From: Thiodiazotropha sp040507035
GTDB lineage: Bacteria > Pseudomonadota > Gammaproteobacteria > Chromatiales > Chromatiaceae
Length of the DNA: 64,000 bases
Direction: 5' to 3'
Assembly (NCBI GenBank): GCA_040507035.1
Contig: JBEVVR010000052.1
Location: 62,001 to 126,000, forward strand
Made by a program: the position numbers and the translations under genes. The notes below the pieces were generated by a model that was not told the origin of the DNA, did no database searches, and saw only the letters and a program-made list of their open reading frames with translations. The number at the start of each line of letters is the position of its first letter. The stretch's first letter is position 1. Of this stretch, positions 48,003-56,584 are shown piece by piece.

Positions 48003-50609
48003 TCAAGCTCCCGCAGACTCCAAAAAGTCCTGCGCAAACCGCTGCAACACACCCCCAGCGCCATAGACCGACACCTCTTCAGCAGTATCGAGCCGGCAGG
48101 TGACGGGTATCTCCACCCGCTCTCCGTTGCGCCGGTGCATGACCACCGTCAGATCGGCTCGCGGTGTAGGCTCACCCACCACGTCGAAGGTCTCGGTGCC
48201 GTCGATGTTATAAGTGTTGCGGTTCTCGCCCCACTTGAACTCCAGCGGTAGCACACCCATGCCCACCAGGTTGGTGCGGTGGATGCGCTCGAAGCCCTCG
48301 GCCAGGATCGCCTCCACGCCGGCCAGGCGTACGCCCTTGGCGGCCCAGTCGCGGGAGGAGCCCTGGCCGTAGTCGGCGCCGGCGACGATAATCAGGGGCT
48401 GCTTGCGCTGCATATAGGTCTCTATCGCCTCCCACATGCGCATGGGTTCGCCCTCCGGCTCCAGCCGGGCCAGGGAGCCCTGGGTCACCTCTCCTTTGTC
48501 GTCCCGGCACATCTCGTTGAGCAGTTTGGGGTTGGCGAAGGTGGCACGCTGGGCGGTTAAATGGTCCCCGCGATGGGTGGCGTAGGAGTTGAAGTCCTCC
48601 TCCGGCAGACCCATCTTGGCCAGGTACTCACCGGCTGCACTGCTGGCCAGGATGGCATTGGATGGCGACAGGTGGTCGGTGGTGATGTTGTCACCCAGTA
48701 TCGCCAGGGGACGCATCCCCTTCAGGCTGCGCGCGCCTGCCAATGCGCCCTCCCAGTAGGGTGGGCGGCGGATGTAGGTGCTTTGCGGACGCCAGTCGTA
48801 GAGCGGGCTCTCCGCCTGCTCCCGGTCCCCCAGGTCGAACATGGGCTGGTAGATCTGGATGAACTGCTCCGGCTTCACCGACTGGGAAACGATGGCGTCG
48901 ATCTCTTCATCGCTGGGCCAGATGTCTTTGAGGGTGATCGGGTTGCCGTCGGCGTCATGGCCCAGGGCGTCTTTCTCGATGTCGAAACGCATGGTGCCGG
49001 CGATGGCGTAGGCTACCACCAGGGGCGGCGAGGCGAGGAAGGCCTGCTTGGCATAGGGGTGGATACGGCCATCGAAGTTGCGGTTTCCTGATAGCACAGC
49101 GGTGGCATAGAGATCCCGGTCGATGATCTCCTGCTGGATCTTTGGATCCAGAGCACCGCTCATGCCGTTACAGGTGGTACAGGCGTAAGCGACGATGCCG
49201 AAGCCGAGTCTCTCCAGCTCCGGCAGCAGACCGGAATCTTCCAGGTAGAGCCGGGCCACCTTGGAGCCGGGGGCGAAGGAGGACTTCACCCAGGGCTTGC
49301 GCACCAGGCCCAGTTCGTTGGCCTTGCGCGCCACCAGGCCGGCGGCCACCACATTGCGCGGATTGGAGGTGTTGGTGCAGCTGGTGATAGCGGCGATGAT
49401 CACCGCGCCGTCGGGCATCTTGCCCGCCTGCTCTTCCGCCTGGGCCTTGTCCAGGTCCACGGCGATGCCCCGCTCTTGCAGAGCACTGGTGGGCAGACGG
49501 CGGTGGGGGTTGGAGGGGCCGGCCATGGTGCGGTCCACCTTCGACAGATCGAACTCCAGTACCCGCTCATACTCGGCGTCTTCCAGTTCATCGGCCCAGA
49601 GGCCGGTGGTCCTGGCGTAGTTCTCCACCAGTGCCACCTGCTCCGGTGTGCGGCCGGTGAGTTTCAGGTAGTCGATGGTCTTTGAATCGATGTAGAAGAG
49701 CCCGGCGGAGGCGCCGAACTCCGGGGTCATATTGGCGATGGTGGCCCGGTCGCCGAGGGTGAGGCTCGAGGCCCCCTCGCCAAAGAATTCCAGGTAGGCC
49801 GAGACCACCCGCTCCTGGCGCAGGAATTCGGTCAGCGCCAGCACGATATCGGTGGCGGTGATCCCGGGTTTGCGTTGGCCGGTGAGGCGCACGCCGATGA
49901 TCTCCGGCAGGCGCATCATGGTGGGGCGGCCGAGCATCACGGTCTCGGCTTCGAGGCCGCCGACGCCGATGGCGATAACGCCCAGGGCGTCGATATGGGG
50001 GGTGTGGCTGTCGGTGCCGACACAGGTGTCGGGGAAGGCCACCCCGTCCCGGTTCTGTATCACCGGTGACATCTTCTCCAGGTTGATCTGGTGCATGATG
50101 CCGTTGCCGGCGGGGATCACATCCACGTTGTCGAAGGCGGTCTTGGTCCACTCGATGAAGTGGAAGCGGTCTTCGTTACGGCGGTCCTCGATGGCCCGGT
50201 TCTTGTCAAAGGCGTCGGCCTCGAAACCGGCGTGTTCCACTGCCAGGGAGTGGTCGACGATGAGCTGGGTCGGCACCACCGGATTCACCTTCGCCGGATC
50301 ACCGCCCTTGTCGGCGATGGCGTCGCGCAGACCCGCCAGGTCGACCAGGGCTGTCTGGCCCAGGATGTCGTGGCAGACCACCCGTGCCGGGTACCAGGGG
50401 AAGTCGAGATCCCGCTTGCGCTCGATGAGCTGTTTCAGGGCGTCGGTGAGCAGGCCGGGTTCGCAGCGGCGTACCAGCTGCTCCGCCAGCACCCGGGAGG
50501 TGTAGGGGAGTTTGGCGTAGGCGCCGGGTTGGATCGCCTCCACCGCTTCGCGGGTGTCGAAGTAGTCCAGGGCGGTGTCGGGCAGTGGTTTTCTGAATTG
50601 GGTGTTCAT
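48003..50609 (-). CDS. acnD: 2-methylcitrate dehydratase, Fe-S dependent
   Basis: AcnD dehydrates 2-methylcitrate to trans-2-methylaconitate in propionate breakdown. The 868-residue aconitase-family protein has the cluster cysteines in AAITSCTNTSNPRN and VAYACTTCNGMSG, the substrate region GSRNFDGRIHPY-like GNRNFDGRIHP, GDNITTDHLSPSNAI and the swivelling domain GADYGQGSSRDWAAKG. The prpF gene nearby marks this as AcnD and not aconitase A. It is cotranscribed with prpC; the gap to prpC is filled by a repeat element. Confidence 0.95.
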   Translation of the reverse strand: MNTQFRKPLPDTALDYFDTREAVEAIQPGAYAKLPYTSRVLAEQLVRRCEPGLLTDALKQLIERKRDLDFPWYPARVVCHDILGQTALVDLAGLRDAIADKGGDPAKVNPVVPTQLIVDHSLAVEHAGFEADAFDKNRAIEDRRNEDRFHFIEWTKTAFDNVDVIPAGNGIMHQINLEKMSPVIQNRDGVAFPDTCVGTDSHTPHIDALGVIAIGVGGLEAETVMLGRPTMMRLPEIIGVRLTGQRKPGITATDIVLALTEFLRQERVVSAYLEFFGEGASSLTLGDRATIANMTPEFGASAGLFYIDSKTIDYLKLTGRTPEQVALVENYARTTGLWADELEDAEYERVLEFDLSKVDRTMAGPSNPHRRLPTSALQERGIAVDLDKAQAEEQAGKMPDGAVIIAAITSCTNTSNPRNVVAAGLVARKANELGLVRKPWVKSSFAPGSKVARLYLEDSGLLPELERLGFGIVAYACTTCNGMSGALDPKIQQEIIDRDLYATAVLSGNRNFDGRIHPYAKQAFLASPPLVVAYAIAGTMRFDIEKDALGHDADGNPITLKDIWPSDEEIDAIVSQSVKPEQFIQIYQPMFDLGDREQAESPLYDWRPQSTYIRRPPYWEGALAGARSLKGMRPLAILGDNITTDHLSPSNAILASSAAGEYLAKMGLPEEDFNSYATHRGDHLTAQRATFANPKLLNEMCRDDKGEVTQGSLARLEPEGEPMRMWEAIETYMQRKQPLIIVAGADYGQGSSRDWAAKGVRLAGVEAILAEGFERIHRTNLVGMGVLPLEFKWGENRNTYNIDGTETFDVVGEPTPRADLTVVMHRRNGERVEIPVTCRLDTAEEVSVYGAGGVLQRFAQDFLESAGA

Positions 50610-50639
50610 GGGGTTCTCGGTCGTTGCACTAGCTGGATA

Positions 50640-50926
50640 GTTTTTAAGTTATGAGTTTTTAGTTTTGAGTAGGGGTGTTCGCTGCGCTCACGAGTTTTTT
50701 AGGACCCCCTCTCCCTGGCCCTCTCCCGCGAGGGGAGAGGGGACGTTCTTGGCAGGTAGATCGTGAAGTTCGGGTCAGGTCGAAGTAACAAAACTTCTGT
50801 TTAGCTTCTCCCCTGGTCCGTGCATTCCCTCTCCCCTCGCGGGAGAGGGCCAGGGAGAGGGGGACTACAACAACCCGCGCAAAGCGCACTCCCCCACTAA
50901 AAACCCAACACTAAAAACTCAAAACC
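50640..50926. mobile_element. MITE-like element with long inverted ends, copy 1 (acnD-prpC gap)
   Basis: The 287-bp element fills nearly the whole gap. The outer ends contain TATGAGTTTTTAGTTTTGAG and its inverse, followed inward by a short GCGCTC/AAGCGC segment and facing palindromes (50705-50742 and 50827-50863). It carries no gene. The right half matches copy 2 closely (GTCAGGT.GAAGT, TCCGTGCATTCCCTCTCCCC). It resembles a non-autonomous mobile element; no target-site duplication could be fixed by eye. Confidence 0.75.
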
Positions 50927-50932
50927 AATAGA

Positions 50933-52087
50933 TCAGCCTCTCTCTTCAATCGGCACATACTTCCGGTTCTCCGGCCCGGTATAGTTGGCCGAAGGCCGGA
51001 TGATCTTGCCGTCCTCGCGCTGCTCAATCACATGGGCACCCCAACCAGATACACGGGAGATGACGAACAGGGGCGTGAACATATCAGTGGGCACACCCAT
51101 CTGGTTATAGGAGACGGCGGAGAACCAATCCAGATTGGGGAACATCTTCTTGATCTCCCACATCACCGCTTGCAGACGGTCGGCGACACTGAACATGGTC
51201 ATGTTACCGGCCTCTTCAGAAAGGCCTTTGGCAACCCGCTTGATCACCTCGTTGCGGGGATCACCCACGGTGTAGACCGGGTGGCCGAAACCGATGACGA
51301 TCTCCTTGCGCCCCACCCGCTCGCGGATGTCTGTCTCGGCTTGATCGGCGGTGTGGTAGCGGCTCTGGATGCGGAAGGCCTCTTCGTTGGCGCCACCGTG
51401 CTTAGGTCCACGCAGGGCCCCGATGGCAGCGGTGATGGCGGAGTAGATGTCGGAATTGGTGCCGGCCACCACCCGGGCGGTGAAGGTAGAGGCGTTGAAC
51501 TCATGCTCGGCGTAGAGCACCAGGGAGGTGTGCATGGCGCGCACCCAGGACTCCTTGGGCTTTTCACCATGCAGCAGGTGCAAAAAGTGGCCGCCGATGG
51601 AGTCGTCATCGGTCTCCACATCAATGCGTCTGCCATTGAAGGCGTAGTGATACCAGTAGAGCAGAGCGGAACCGAAACTGGCCATCAGACGATCGGTGAT
51701 ATCGCGGGCCTCGGCAGCAGGGTGGCTCTCCTTCTCAGGCACGCAACTGCCCATCACCGAGCAGGCGGTACGCATCACATCCATGGGATGGGCCGAGGCG
51801 GGAATCGCTTCCAGTGCCTGTTTCACCGCCAGGGGCAGGCCTCGCATCGATTTTAACTTGGCCTTGTAGGCAACCAACTCCGATGGGGTTGGCAGGGAAC
51901 CGTGGATCAGCAGGTAGGCGATCTCCTCAAACTCCGCCTTCTCGGCAAAATCGAGGATGTCATAACCGCGGTAGTGTAAATCGTTGCCGGTGCGGCCGAC
52001 GGTGCAGATAGCGGTGTTGCCGGCGGCGGTACCGGAGAGGGCGACCGATTTCTTTGCCTTGGGCAGAATTTGATTGGCTTCGCTCAT
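50933..52087 (-). CDS. prpC: 2-methylcitrate synthase
   Basis: PrpC condenses propionyl-CoA with oxaloacetate. The 384-residue protein has citrate-synthase-fold landmarks: LHYRGYDILDFAE, the catalytic histidines in LYAEHEFNAST and EIVIGFGHPVYTVGDPR, and the aspartate region NLDWFSAVSYNQMG. A strong GGAGGAG ribosome site precedes the start. MITE-like elements flank it on both sides, in the same orientation. Confidence 0.96.
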   Translation of the reverse strand: MSEANQILPKAKKSVALSGTAAGNTAICTVGRTGNDLHYRGYDILDFAEKAEFEEIAYLLIHGSLPTPSELVAYKAKLKSMRGLPLAVKQALEAIPASAHPMDVMRTACSVMGSCVPEKESHPAAEARDITDRLMASFGSALLYWYHYAFNGRRIDVETDDDSIGGHFLHLLHGEKPKESWVRAMHTSLVLYAEHEFNASTFTARVVAGTNSDIYSAITAAIGALRGPKHGGANEEAFRIQSRYHTADQAETDIRERVGRKEIVIGFGHPVYTVGDPRNEVIKRVAKGLSEEAGNMTMFSVADRLQAVMWEIKKMFPNLDWFSAVSYNQMGVPTDMFTPLFVISRVSGWGAHVIEQREDGKIIRPSANYTGPENRKYVPIEERG

Positions 52088-52135
52088 GGGGAGCTCCTCC
52101 TATGGGGCGATGGTTAATTTGATCATTCAGTGTGT

Positions 52136-52408
52136 TAATTCATTAGTTTTGAGTTGATGTTGCGCTTTGCACAGCTGTTTTAACCCCCTCTCCCTGGCCC
52201 TCTCCCACGAGGGGAGAGGGGATTTGCTAGCGAGGGCATCGCAAGCTGATAGTCAGGTAGAAGTTACAAACCTTCCGTTTATCCCATCTGTTTAATCCGT
52301 GCATTCCCTCTCCCCTAGCGGGGAGGGCCAGGGAGAGGGGGAACTAAAAAACCGTGAGCACAGCGAACAACCCCACTCAAAACTAAAAACTCATAACTCA
52401 AAACTGTA
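52136..52408. mobile_element. MITE-like element with long inverted ends, copy 2 (prpC-prpB gap)
   Basis: The 273-bp element occupies most of the 330-bp gap. It has facing palindromes at 52184-52221 and 52306-52341 and a right end rich in AAAACTAAAAACTCATAACT. That right end is the near-perfect reverse complement, over about 90 bp, of the left end of copy 1, which shows that the family has long terminal inverted repeats. Its left end is shorter and diverged. Confidence 0.75.
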
Positions 52409-52417
52409 CTTAAACAA

Positions 52418-53308
52418 CTAAGCTGACTCCTCTGAAACAAACAGCGAATCCAGCTTCTGTTCGAAATCGTGATAGCCGAGATAGTCATAGAGATCCATGC
52501 GGCTCTGCATGGTGTCGAGGACTCCTGCTTGGGTGCCTTCGCTTCGCAACTGCTGATAGACATTTAATGCAGCGGCATTGGCGGCGCGAAAAGCGCTCAG
52601 GGGGTAGAGGGCGATGCTCACCCCGGCGCTGGCCAACTGCTCGACGGTGAAGAGCGGGGTTGAACCGAACTCGGTGATGTTGGCCAGTACCGGCACCTTC
52701 ACCGCAGCGACGAACTCCTTGTATTGCTCCAGCTCGGTCATGGCCTCGGGGAAGATCATATCGGCGCCAGCCTCAACACAGGCACATGCCCTGTCGATGG
52801 CCGACTGCATACCCTCCACCGCGAGGGCATCGGTACGCGCCATGACCACGAAGTCGTCGTCCAGCTTGGCGTCCACCGCGGCCTTGATCCGGTCCACCAT
52901 CTCATCCTGACCGACGATCGCCTTGTTGGGGCGATGACCGCATCGTTTCTGCTGCACCTGATCTTCAATGTGCACCGCTGCCGCGCCAAACTTGTTCATG
53001 TTGCGTATGGTGCGGGCGATATTGAAGGCCCCTCCCCATCCCGTGTCGATATCGACCAAGACGGGGAGTTCAGTTACCTCTGTTATCCTGCGCAAATCGG
53101 TGAGCACATCCTCCATGGTGGTAATGCCTAGGTCCGGAATACCGCAGGAACCGGCAGCGACACCGCCACCCGAGATATAGAGGGAATTAAATCCCGACGC
53201 CTCAGCAAGCCGGGCATGATAGGCATTGATTGCGCCAACACACTGCAGTGGCTTCTCCTGTTCGATGACAGCTCGAAAGCGAGCACCGGGATTTTGCTGA
53301 TTGGTCAT
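52418..53308 (-). CDS. prpB: 2-methylisocitrate lyase
   Basis: PrpB cleaves 2-methylisocitrate to pyruvate and succinate. The 296-residue protein has the signature KRCGHRPNKAIV (catalytic Cys), VDIDTGWGGAFNIARTIRNM with the magnesium aspartate, and VMARTDALAVEG. The start follows GAGGAAATGAA. The first enzyme gene behind the GntR regulator, 40 bp downstream of it. Confidence 0.96.
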   Translation of the reverse strand: MTNQQNPGARFRAVIEQEKPLQCVGAINAYHARLAEASGFNSLYISGGGVAAGSCGIPDLGITTMEDVLTDLRRITEVTELPVLVDIDTGWGGAFNIARTIRNMNKFGAAAVHIEDQVQQKRCGHRPNKAIVGQDEMVDRIKAAVDAKLDDDFVVMARTDALAVEGMQSAIDRACACVEAGADMIFPEAMTELEQYKEFVAAVKVPVLANITEFGSTPLFTVEQLASAGVSIALYPLSAFRAANAAALNVYQQLRSEGTQAGVLDTMQSRMDLYDYLGYHDFEQKLDSLFVSEESA

Positions 53309-53348
53309 TTCATTTCCTCAAAACTAATGATTCAAAATTCACCATTGC

Positions 53349-54017
53349 TCAGTTCTCCAGCAACATTTTTTCTACGTTTCTGCGGGATGAACGTATATGC
53401 TGGCGCATCAACAACTCAGCCATTTCAGGATCACGGGAGGTGATGGCATTTAGCAGATAGTGGTGTTCGTCATAGGCCTGTTGGGAGCGTTTGCTGCGCA
53501 TGCCGAATTGATAACGATACATACGCAACAGGTGATAGAGATCGTTACAAAGCAGGCCGATCAAGTGGCGGTTTTTACTACCTTGTACTATGCGGTAATG
53601 GAAATCGAGATCGCCCTGCTTTTGAAAATAGGCCTCACCCTGCTGCTCTTCGATCTGCCTACCATGCTCTTGCAACAACTGTTGCAGTTCTTCGATCTCC
53701 TTATCGCTCATACTCTGCGCCGCCAATCTTGCGGCCATACCCTCCAGTGCTTCACGCACCTGATAGATCTCGATCAGCTGCTCATAGGACAGTGTCACCA
53801 CCCTGGCACCCAGGTTAGGCTTGCGCTCAACCAGTTTTCTGGCTTCCAGGCGTCCAATCGCTTCTCGCAATGATCCGCGGCTGACACCGTGCTGACGGGC
53901 AAGCTCAGGCTCGCTGATCTTGCTCCCCGAGGCTATCTCCCCTTCTACAATGGCGCTCTGCAGCCTATCGAAGAGTCGATCGGTGAGGGTAATGGAGACC
54001 GGTTGATTCTTTTCCAC
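53349..54017 (-). CDS. GntR/FadR-family regulator of the methylcitrate genes
   Basis: A 222-residue regulator with an N-terminal winged helix (LFDRLQSAIVEGEIASGSKI, LARQHGVSRGSLREAIGRLE, about 10-75) and a C-terminal helical FCD ligand-binding domain (about 85-215). GntR proteins at this position often respond to methylcitrate or propionyl-CoA metabolites. It starts with GTG at 54017 and heads the unit gntR-prpB-prpC-acnD-DUF559-prpF. TGTCGACA palindromes in its own upstream region and before prpE are the probable binding sites. Confidence 0.9.
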   Translation of the reverse strand: MEKNQPVSITLTDRLFDRLQSAIVEGEIASGSKISEPELARQHGVSRGSLREAIGRLEARKLVERKPNLGARVVTLSYEQLIEIYQVREALEGMAARLAAQSMSDKEIEELQQLLQEHGRQIEEQQGEAYFQKQGDLDFHYRIVQGSKNRHLIGLLCNDLYHLLRMYRYQFGMRSKRSQQAYDEHHYLLNAITSRDPEMAELLMRQHIRSSRRNVEKMLLEN

Positions 54018-54047
54018 TGTTGGCTGATTCCGTCTAACTCACAAATA

Positions 54048-54117
54048 TGTCGACAAAATACTCTATAAAACAGCTTAATTGGCTGAAATATAGCCCATAA
54101 AGAAAAATGTGTCGACA
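54048..54117. promoter_or_regulatory. Pair of TGTCGACA operator sites upstream of gntR
   Basis: Two perfect 8-bp palindromes, 54048-54055 and 54110-54117, exactly 62 bp apart, in an AT-rich gap between gntR and the end of prpE. Flanks AAT/GTG and CAC/TTTTG extend the similarity to the sites upstream of prpE. Likely GntR operators controlling gntR-prpB. Confidence 0.78.
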
Positions 54118-54203
54118 CTTTTGTTATTTTGGTAGGTGTAACACCCTCCTCTTCCGCATTCCTGCAGAGGGAGAACTCTCGATCTATTCAGTCCAAGCCA
54201 GCA

Positions 54204-56096
54204 CTACTTGGCGTAGCCCAATGACTGCAAGGAGGATGAGATCTCGTCCAGAATGGCGGGATCATCGATGGTCGCAGGCATCTTCCACTCCTGACCATCG
54301 GCGATCTTGACCATTGTTCCCCGTAATATCTTTCCTGATCGGGTCTTGGGTAGGCGCTTCACAATGGCCAGGTGCTTGAATGCGGCAACCGGGCCGATAA
54401 GATCGCGTACCCGCTTCACCAACTCCTTGGAGAGCTCTTCAGCAGAGCGATCAACACCCGACTTCAGCACCACCAATCCCAGCGGCAACTGCCCTTTCAG
54501 GGTATCGGTAACACCGATCACCGCACACTCCGCCACATCGGCATGGCCCGCCAGCACCTCCTCCATCTGACCGGTGGATAGACGATGGCCTGCCACATTG
54601 ATGACATCATCGGTACGACTCATGATCCACAGGTAGCCATCTTCATCCTTATAGCCGGCGTCGCCTGTGACGTAGTAGCCGGGATGGGCGCTTAGGTAGG
54701 CATCGACGAATCGTTGCTCATTGTTCCAAAGGGTAGGCAGACAGGATGGGGGGAGCGGTTGCTTGATCACGATATCTCCCATCTCCCCCGCCGCTTTTTC
54801 TTCCCCCTGATCATCCAGCACCCGCACATCATAACCAACCATAGATACGGTTGGTGAGCCGGCCTTCACCGGCAACGCCTCAATGCCCATGGGATTGGCG
54901 GCGATCGCCCAGCCCGTCTCGGTCTGCCACCAATGATCGATGACCGGCTTGTTGAGCATGGTCTCCGCCCAATACAGGGTATCCGGATCACAACGCTCAC
55001 CCGCAAGAAACAGGGTTTGCATACAACTGATGTCATATTTCGACATGTATGCGCCTTGGGGATCCTCTTTCTTGATTGCACGGAATGCGGTTGGGGCAGT
55101 AAACAAAACCTTGACCTTGTATTCACTGATCACCCGCCAGAAGGCGCCCGGATCAGGGGTACCGACAGGTTTTCCTTCATACAAAACCGTGGTACAGCCA
55201 GCCAACAGCGGACCATAGACAATGTAGCTATGGCCCACCACCCAACCCACATCCGAGGCTGCCCAGTAGACGTCACCCGCCTCGACGTTGTAGATATTCT
55301 TCATCGACCAAAGCAGCGCTGCGGCATGACCACCGTTGTCACGCACCACGCCCTTGGGTTGTCCGGTGGTACCCGATGTATAGAGTATGTAGAGAGGATC
55401 GGTTGCATCCACGGGCACGCAATCGGCAGCTTCAGCTTGGTTCAATGCCTCATCCCAATCATGGTCACGACCGTCGATCAGCTCAGCGGTCAGCTGCGGG
55501 CGTTGCTTGATGATGCATTTGTCCGGTTTATGCCGGGCGATTTCAATCGCCTCATCCAGCAGGGGTTTATAGGCAACCAGACGGCTGGGTTCGATACCAC
55601 AGGATGCGGAAAGTACCAACTTTGGTTGGCTGTCATCGATACGGGTCGCCAGCTCATTGGCGGCAAAGCCCCCGAATACCACCGAGTGGATAGCCCCGAT
55701 GCGGGCACAGGCCAGCATCGCAATGGCCGCCTCCGGTATCATCGGCATATAGATGATGACTCGATCACCCCGAGTCACGCCCTGGGCCGCTATTGCACCC
55801 GCCAAGCGGGCCACCGTGTCCCGTAGTTCAGCATAACTGTATGTCTGTTTCTGATCAGTCACCGGGCTGTCGTAGATCAAAGCCAGACGCTCACCATGAC
55901 CTGCCTCCACATGTCGATCCAAGGCGTTATAACAGGTATTAAACTGCCCCCCCATAAACCAACGGGGTGAAGGTTTGGCCGATTCGTCAAGAACCTTGTC
56001 CCAACCCTTGTACCAGTGAAGGTCCTTGGCCACTGCGCCCCAAAAGGCTTCAGGGTCATTCAAAGAGTGCTGATAAATCTCGGCATAACTTGACAT
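54204..56096 (-). CDS. prpE: Propionyl-CoA synthetase
   Basis: PrpE activates propionate with ATP and CoA. The 630-residue acyl-CoA synthetase has the P-loop-like YTSGTTGQPKGVVRDNGGHA, typical of PrpE, WWQTETGWAIAANP, YVTGDAGYKDEDGYLWIMSR and the C-terminal acetylation lysine motif LPKTRSGKILRGT. The acetyl-CoA synthetase Acs differs in the NGGH segment. The ATG at 56094-56096 (MSSYAEIYQ) follows GAGGAG; the frame extends 12 codons further up. It has its own operator pair upstream. Confidence 0.93.
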   Translation of the reverse strand: MSSYAEIYQHSLNDPEAFWGAVAKDLHWYKGWDKVLDESAKPSPRWFMGGQFNTCYNALDRHVEAGHGERLALIYDSPVTDQKQTYSYAELRDTVARLAGAIAAQGVTRGDRVIIYMPMIPEAAIAMLACARIGAIHSVVFGGFAANELATRIDDSQPKLVLSASCGIEPSRLVAYKPLLDEAIEIARHKPDKCIIKQRPQLTAELIDGRDHDWDEALNQAEAADCVPVDATDPLYILYTSGTTGQPKGVVRDNGGHAAALLWSMKNIYNVEAGDVYWAASDVGWVVGHSYIVYGPLLAGCTTVLYEGKPVGTPDPGAFWRVISEYKVKVLFTAPTAFRAIKKEDPQGAYMSKYDISCMQTLFLAGERCDPDTLYWAETMLNKPVIDHWWQTETGWAIAANPMGIEALPVKAGSPTVSMVGYDVRVLDDQGEEKAAGEMGDIVIKQPLPPSCLPTLWNNEQRFVDAYLSAHPGYYVTGDAGYKDEDGYLWIMSRTDDVINVAGHRLSTGQMEEVLAGHADVAECAVIGVTDTLKGQLPLGLVVLKSGVDRSAEELSKELVKRVRDLIGPVAAFKHLAIVKRLPKTRSGKILRGTMVKIADGQEWKMPATIDDPAILDEISSSLQSLGYAK

Positions 56097-56133
56097 GTTG
56101 GGAGGCTCCTCTGATGTTGTCTGATTCAGCAAG

Positions 56134-56203
56134 TGTCGACATATTTTAATGATTTTCGCTATTAGAACCTATTTTATAGTCAATTATTTTATAAATGTCG
56201 ACA
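56134..56203. promoter_or_regulatory. Pair of TGTCGACA operator sites upstream of prpE
   Basis: Perfect palindromes at 56134-56141 and 56196-56203, again exactly 62 bp apart, about 40 bp before the prpE start. The consensus with the gntR pair is roughly AAGTGTCGACATTTT. Likely GntR operators. Confidence 0.78.
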
Positions 56204-56531
56204 CTTTGGTGTTATTTTTCTTCTATTACCATCCAAGCATCAAATGCCTGAACCGCGTGACCAGCCCTCTCCACTCCTATAGTGAGCGTTATATCCAATT
56301 GATTAAATTAAAAAAAGAGTGGCCATCATGCGACACTCATGCGCATGAGGATGAACTACCAATCAGCCATTCGGAACAATAGAGCAGGCTTGGAAACTCA
56401 CAAAGTGGATGCGATTGGCGTCTCTATTGAGGGTTTGGCTTGCAGCTAAGCTCCTGCTTGGCATCAGCTATTGCATGCTGAAAGGGAAGATGAAGCTGTG
56501 AGCAGAGAAACAGAATTGAAATCGAGGCAAC
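56204..56531. other. Gap between prpE operators and porin terminator
   Basis: About 330 bp. I see no gene, tRNA or repeat; the 77-codon ORF at 56149 overlaps the operator and has no protein character. Confidence 0.5.
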
Positions 56532-56555
56532 AAAAACGGGGCCCGAAGGCCCCGC
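56532..56555 (-). terminator. Terminator of the porin gene
   Basis: Minus-strand stem GCGGGGCC/GGCCCCG with a TTCG tetraloop followed by TTTTTG, 30 bp after the porin stop. Confidence 0.9.
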
Positions 56556-56584
56556 TCTTAACTTGAAATAGTCTAAATGAACTA

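Noticed and set aside
47758..48006. N-terminal extension of the DUF559 protein
   Set aside because: It translates the palindromes B and C; the ribosome site AAGGAGG points to the ATG at 47757.
47393..52341. Seven similar CCCTCTCCC repeats as a possible CRISPR
   Set aside because: Spacing is irregular, orientations alternate, and the copies lie in operon gaps with no cas genes. They are palindromic repeats.
54933..55826. 297-codon plus-strand ORF
   Set aside because: Antisense shadow of prpE.
56149..56382. 77-codon plus-strand ORF in the prpE-porin gap
   Set aside because: Overlaps the operator site, has low-complexity content and no ribosome site.
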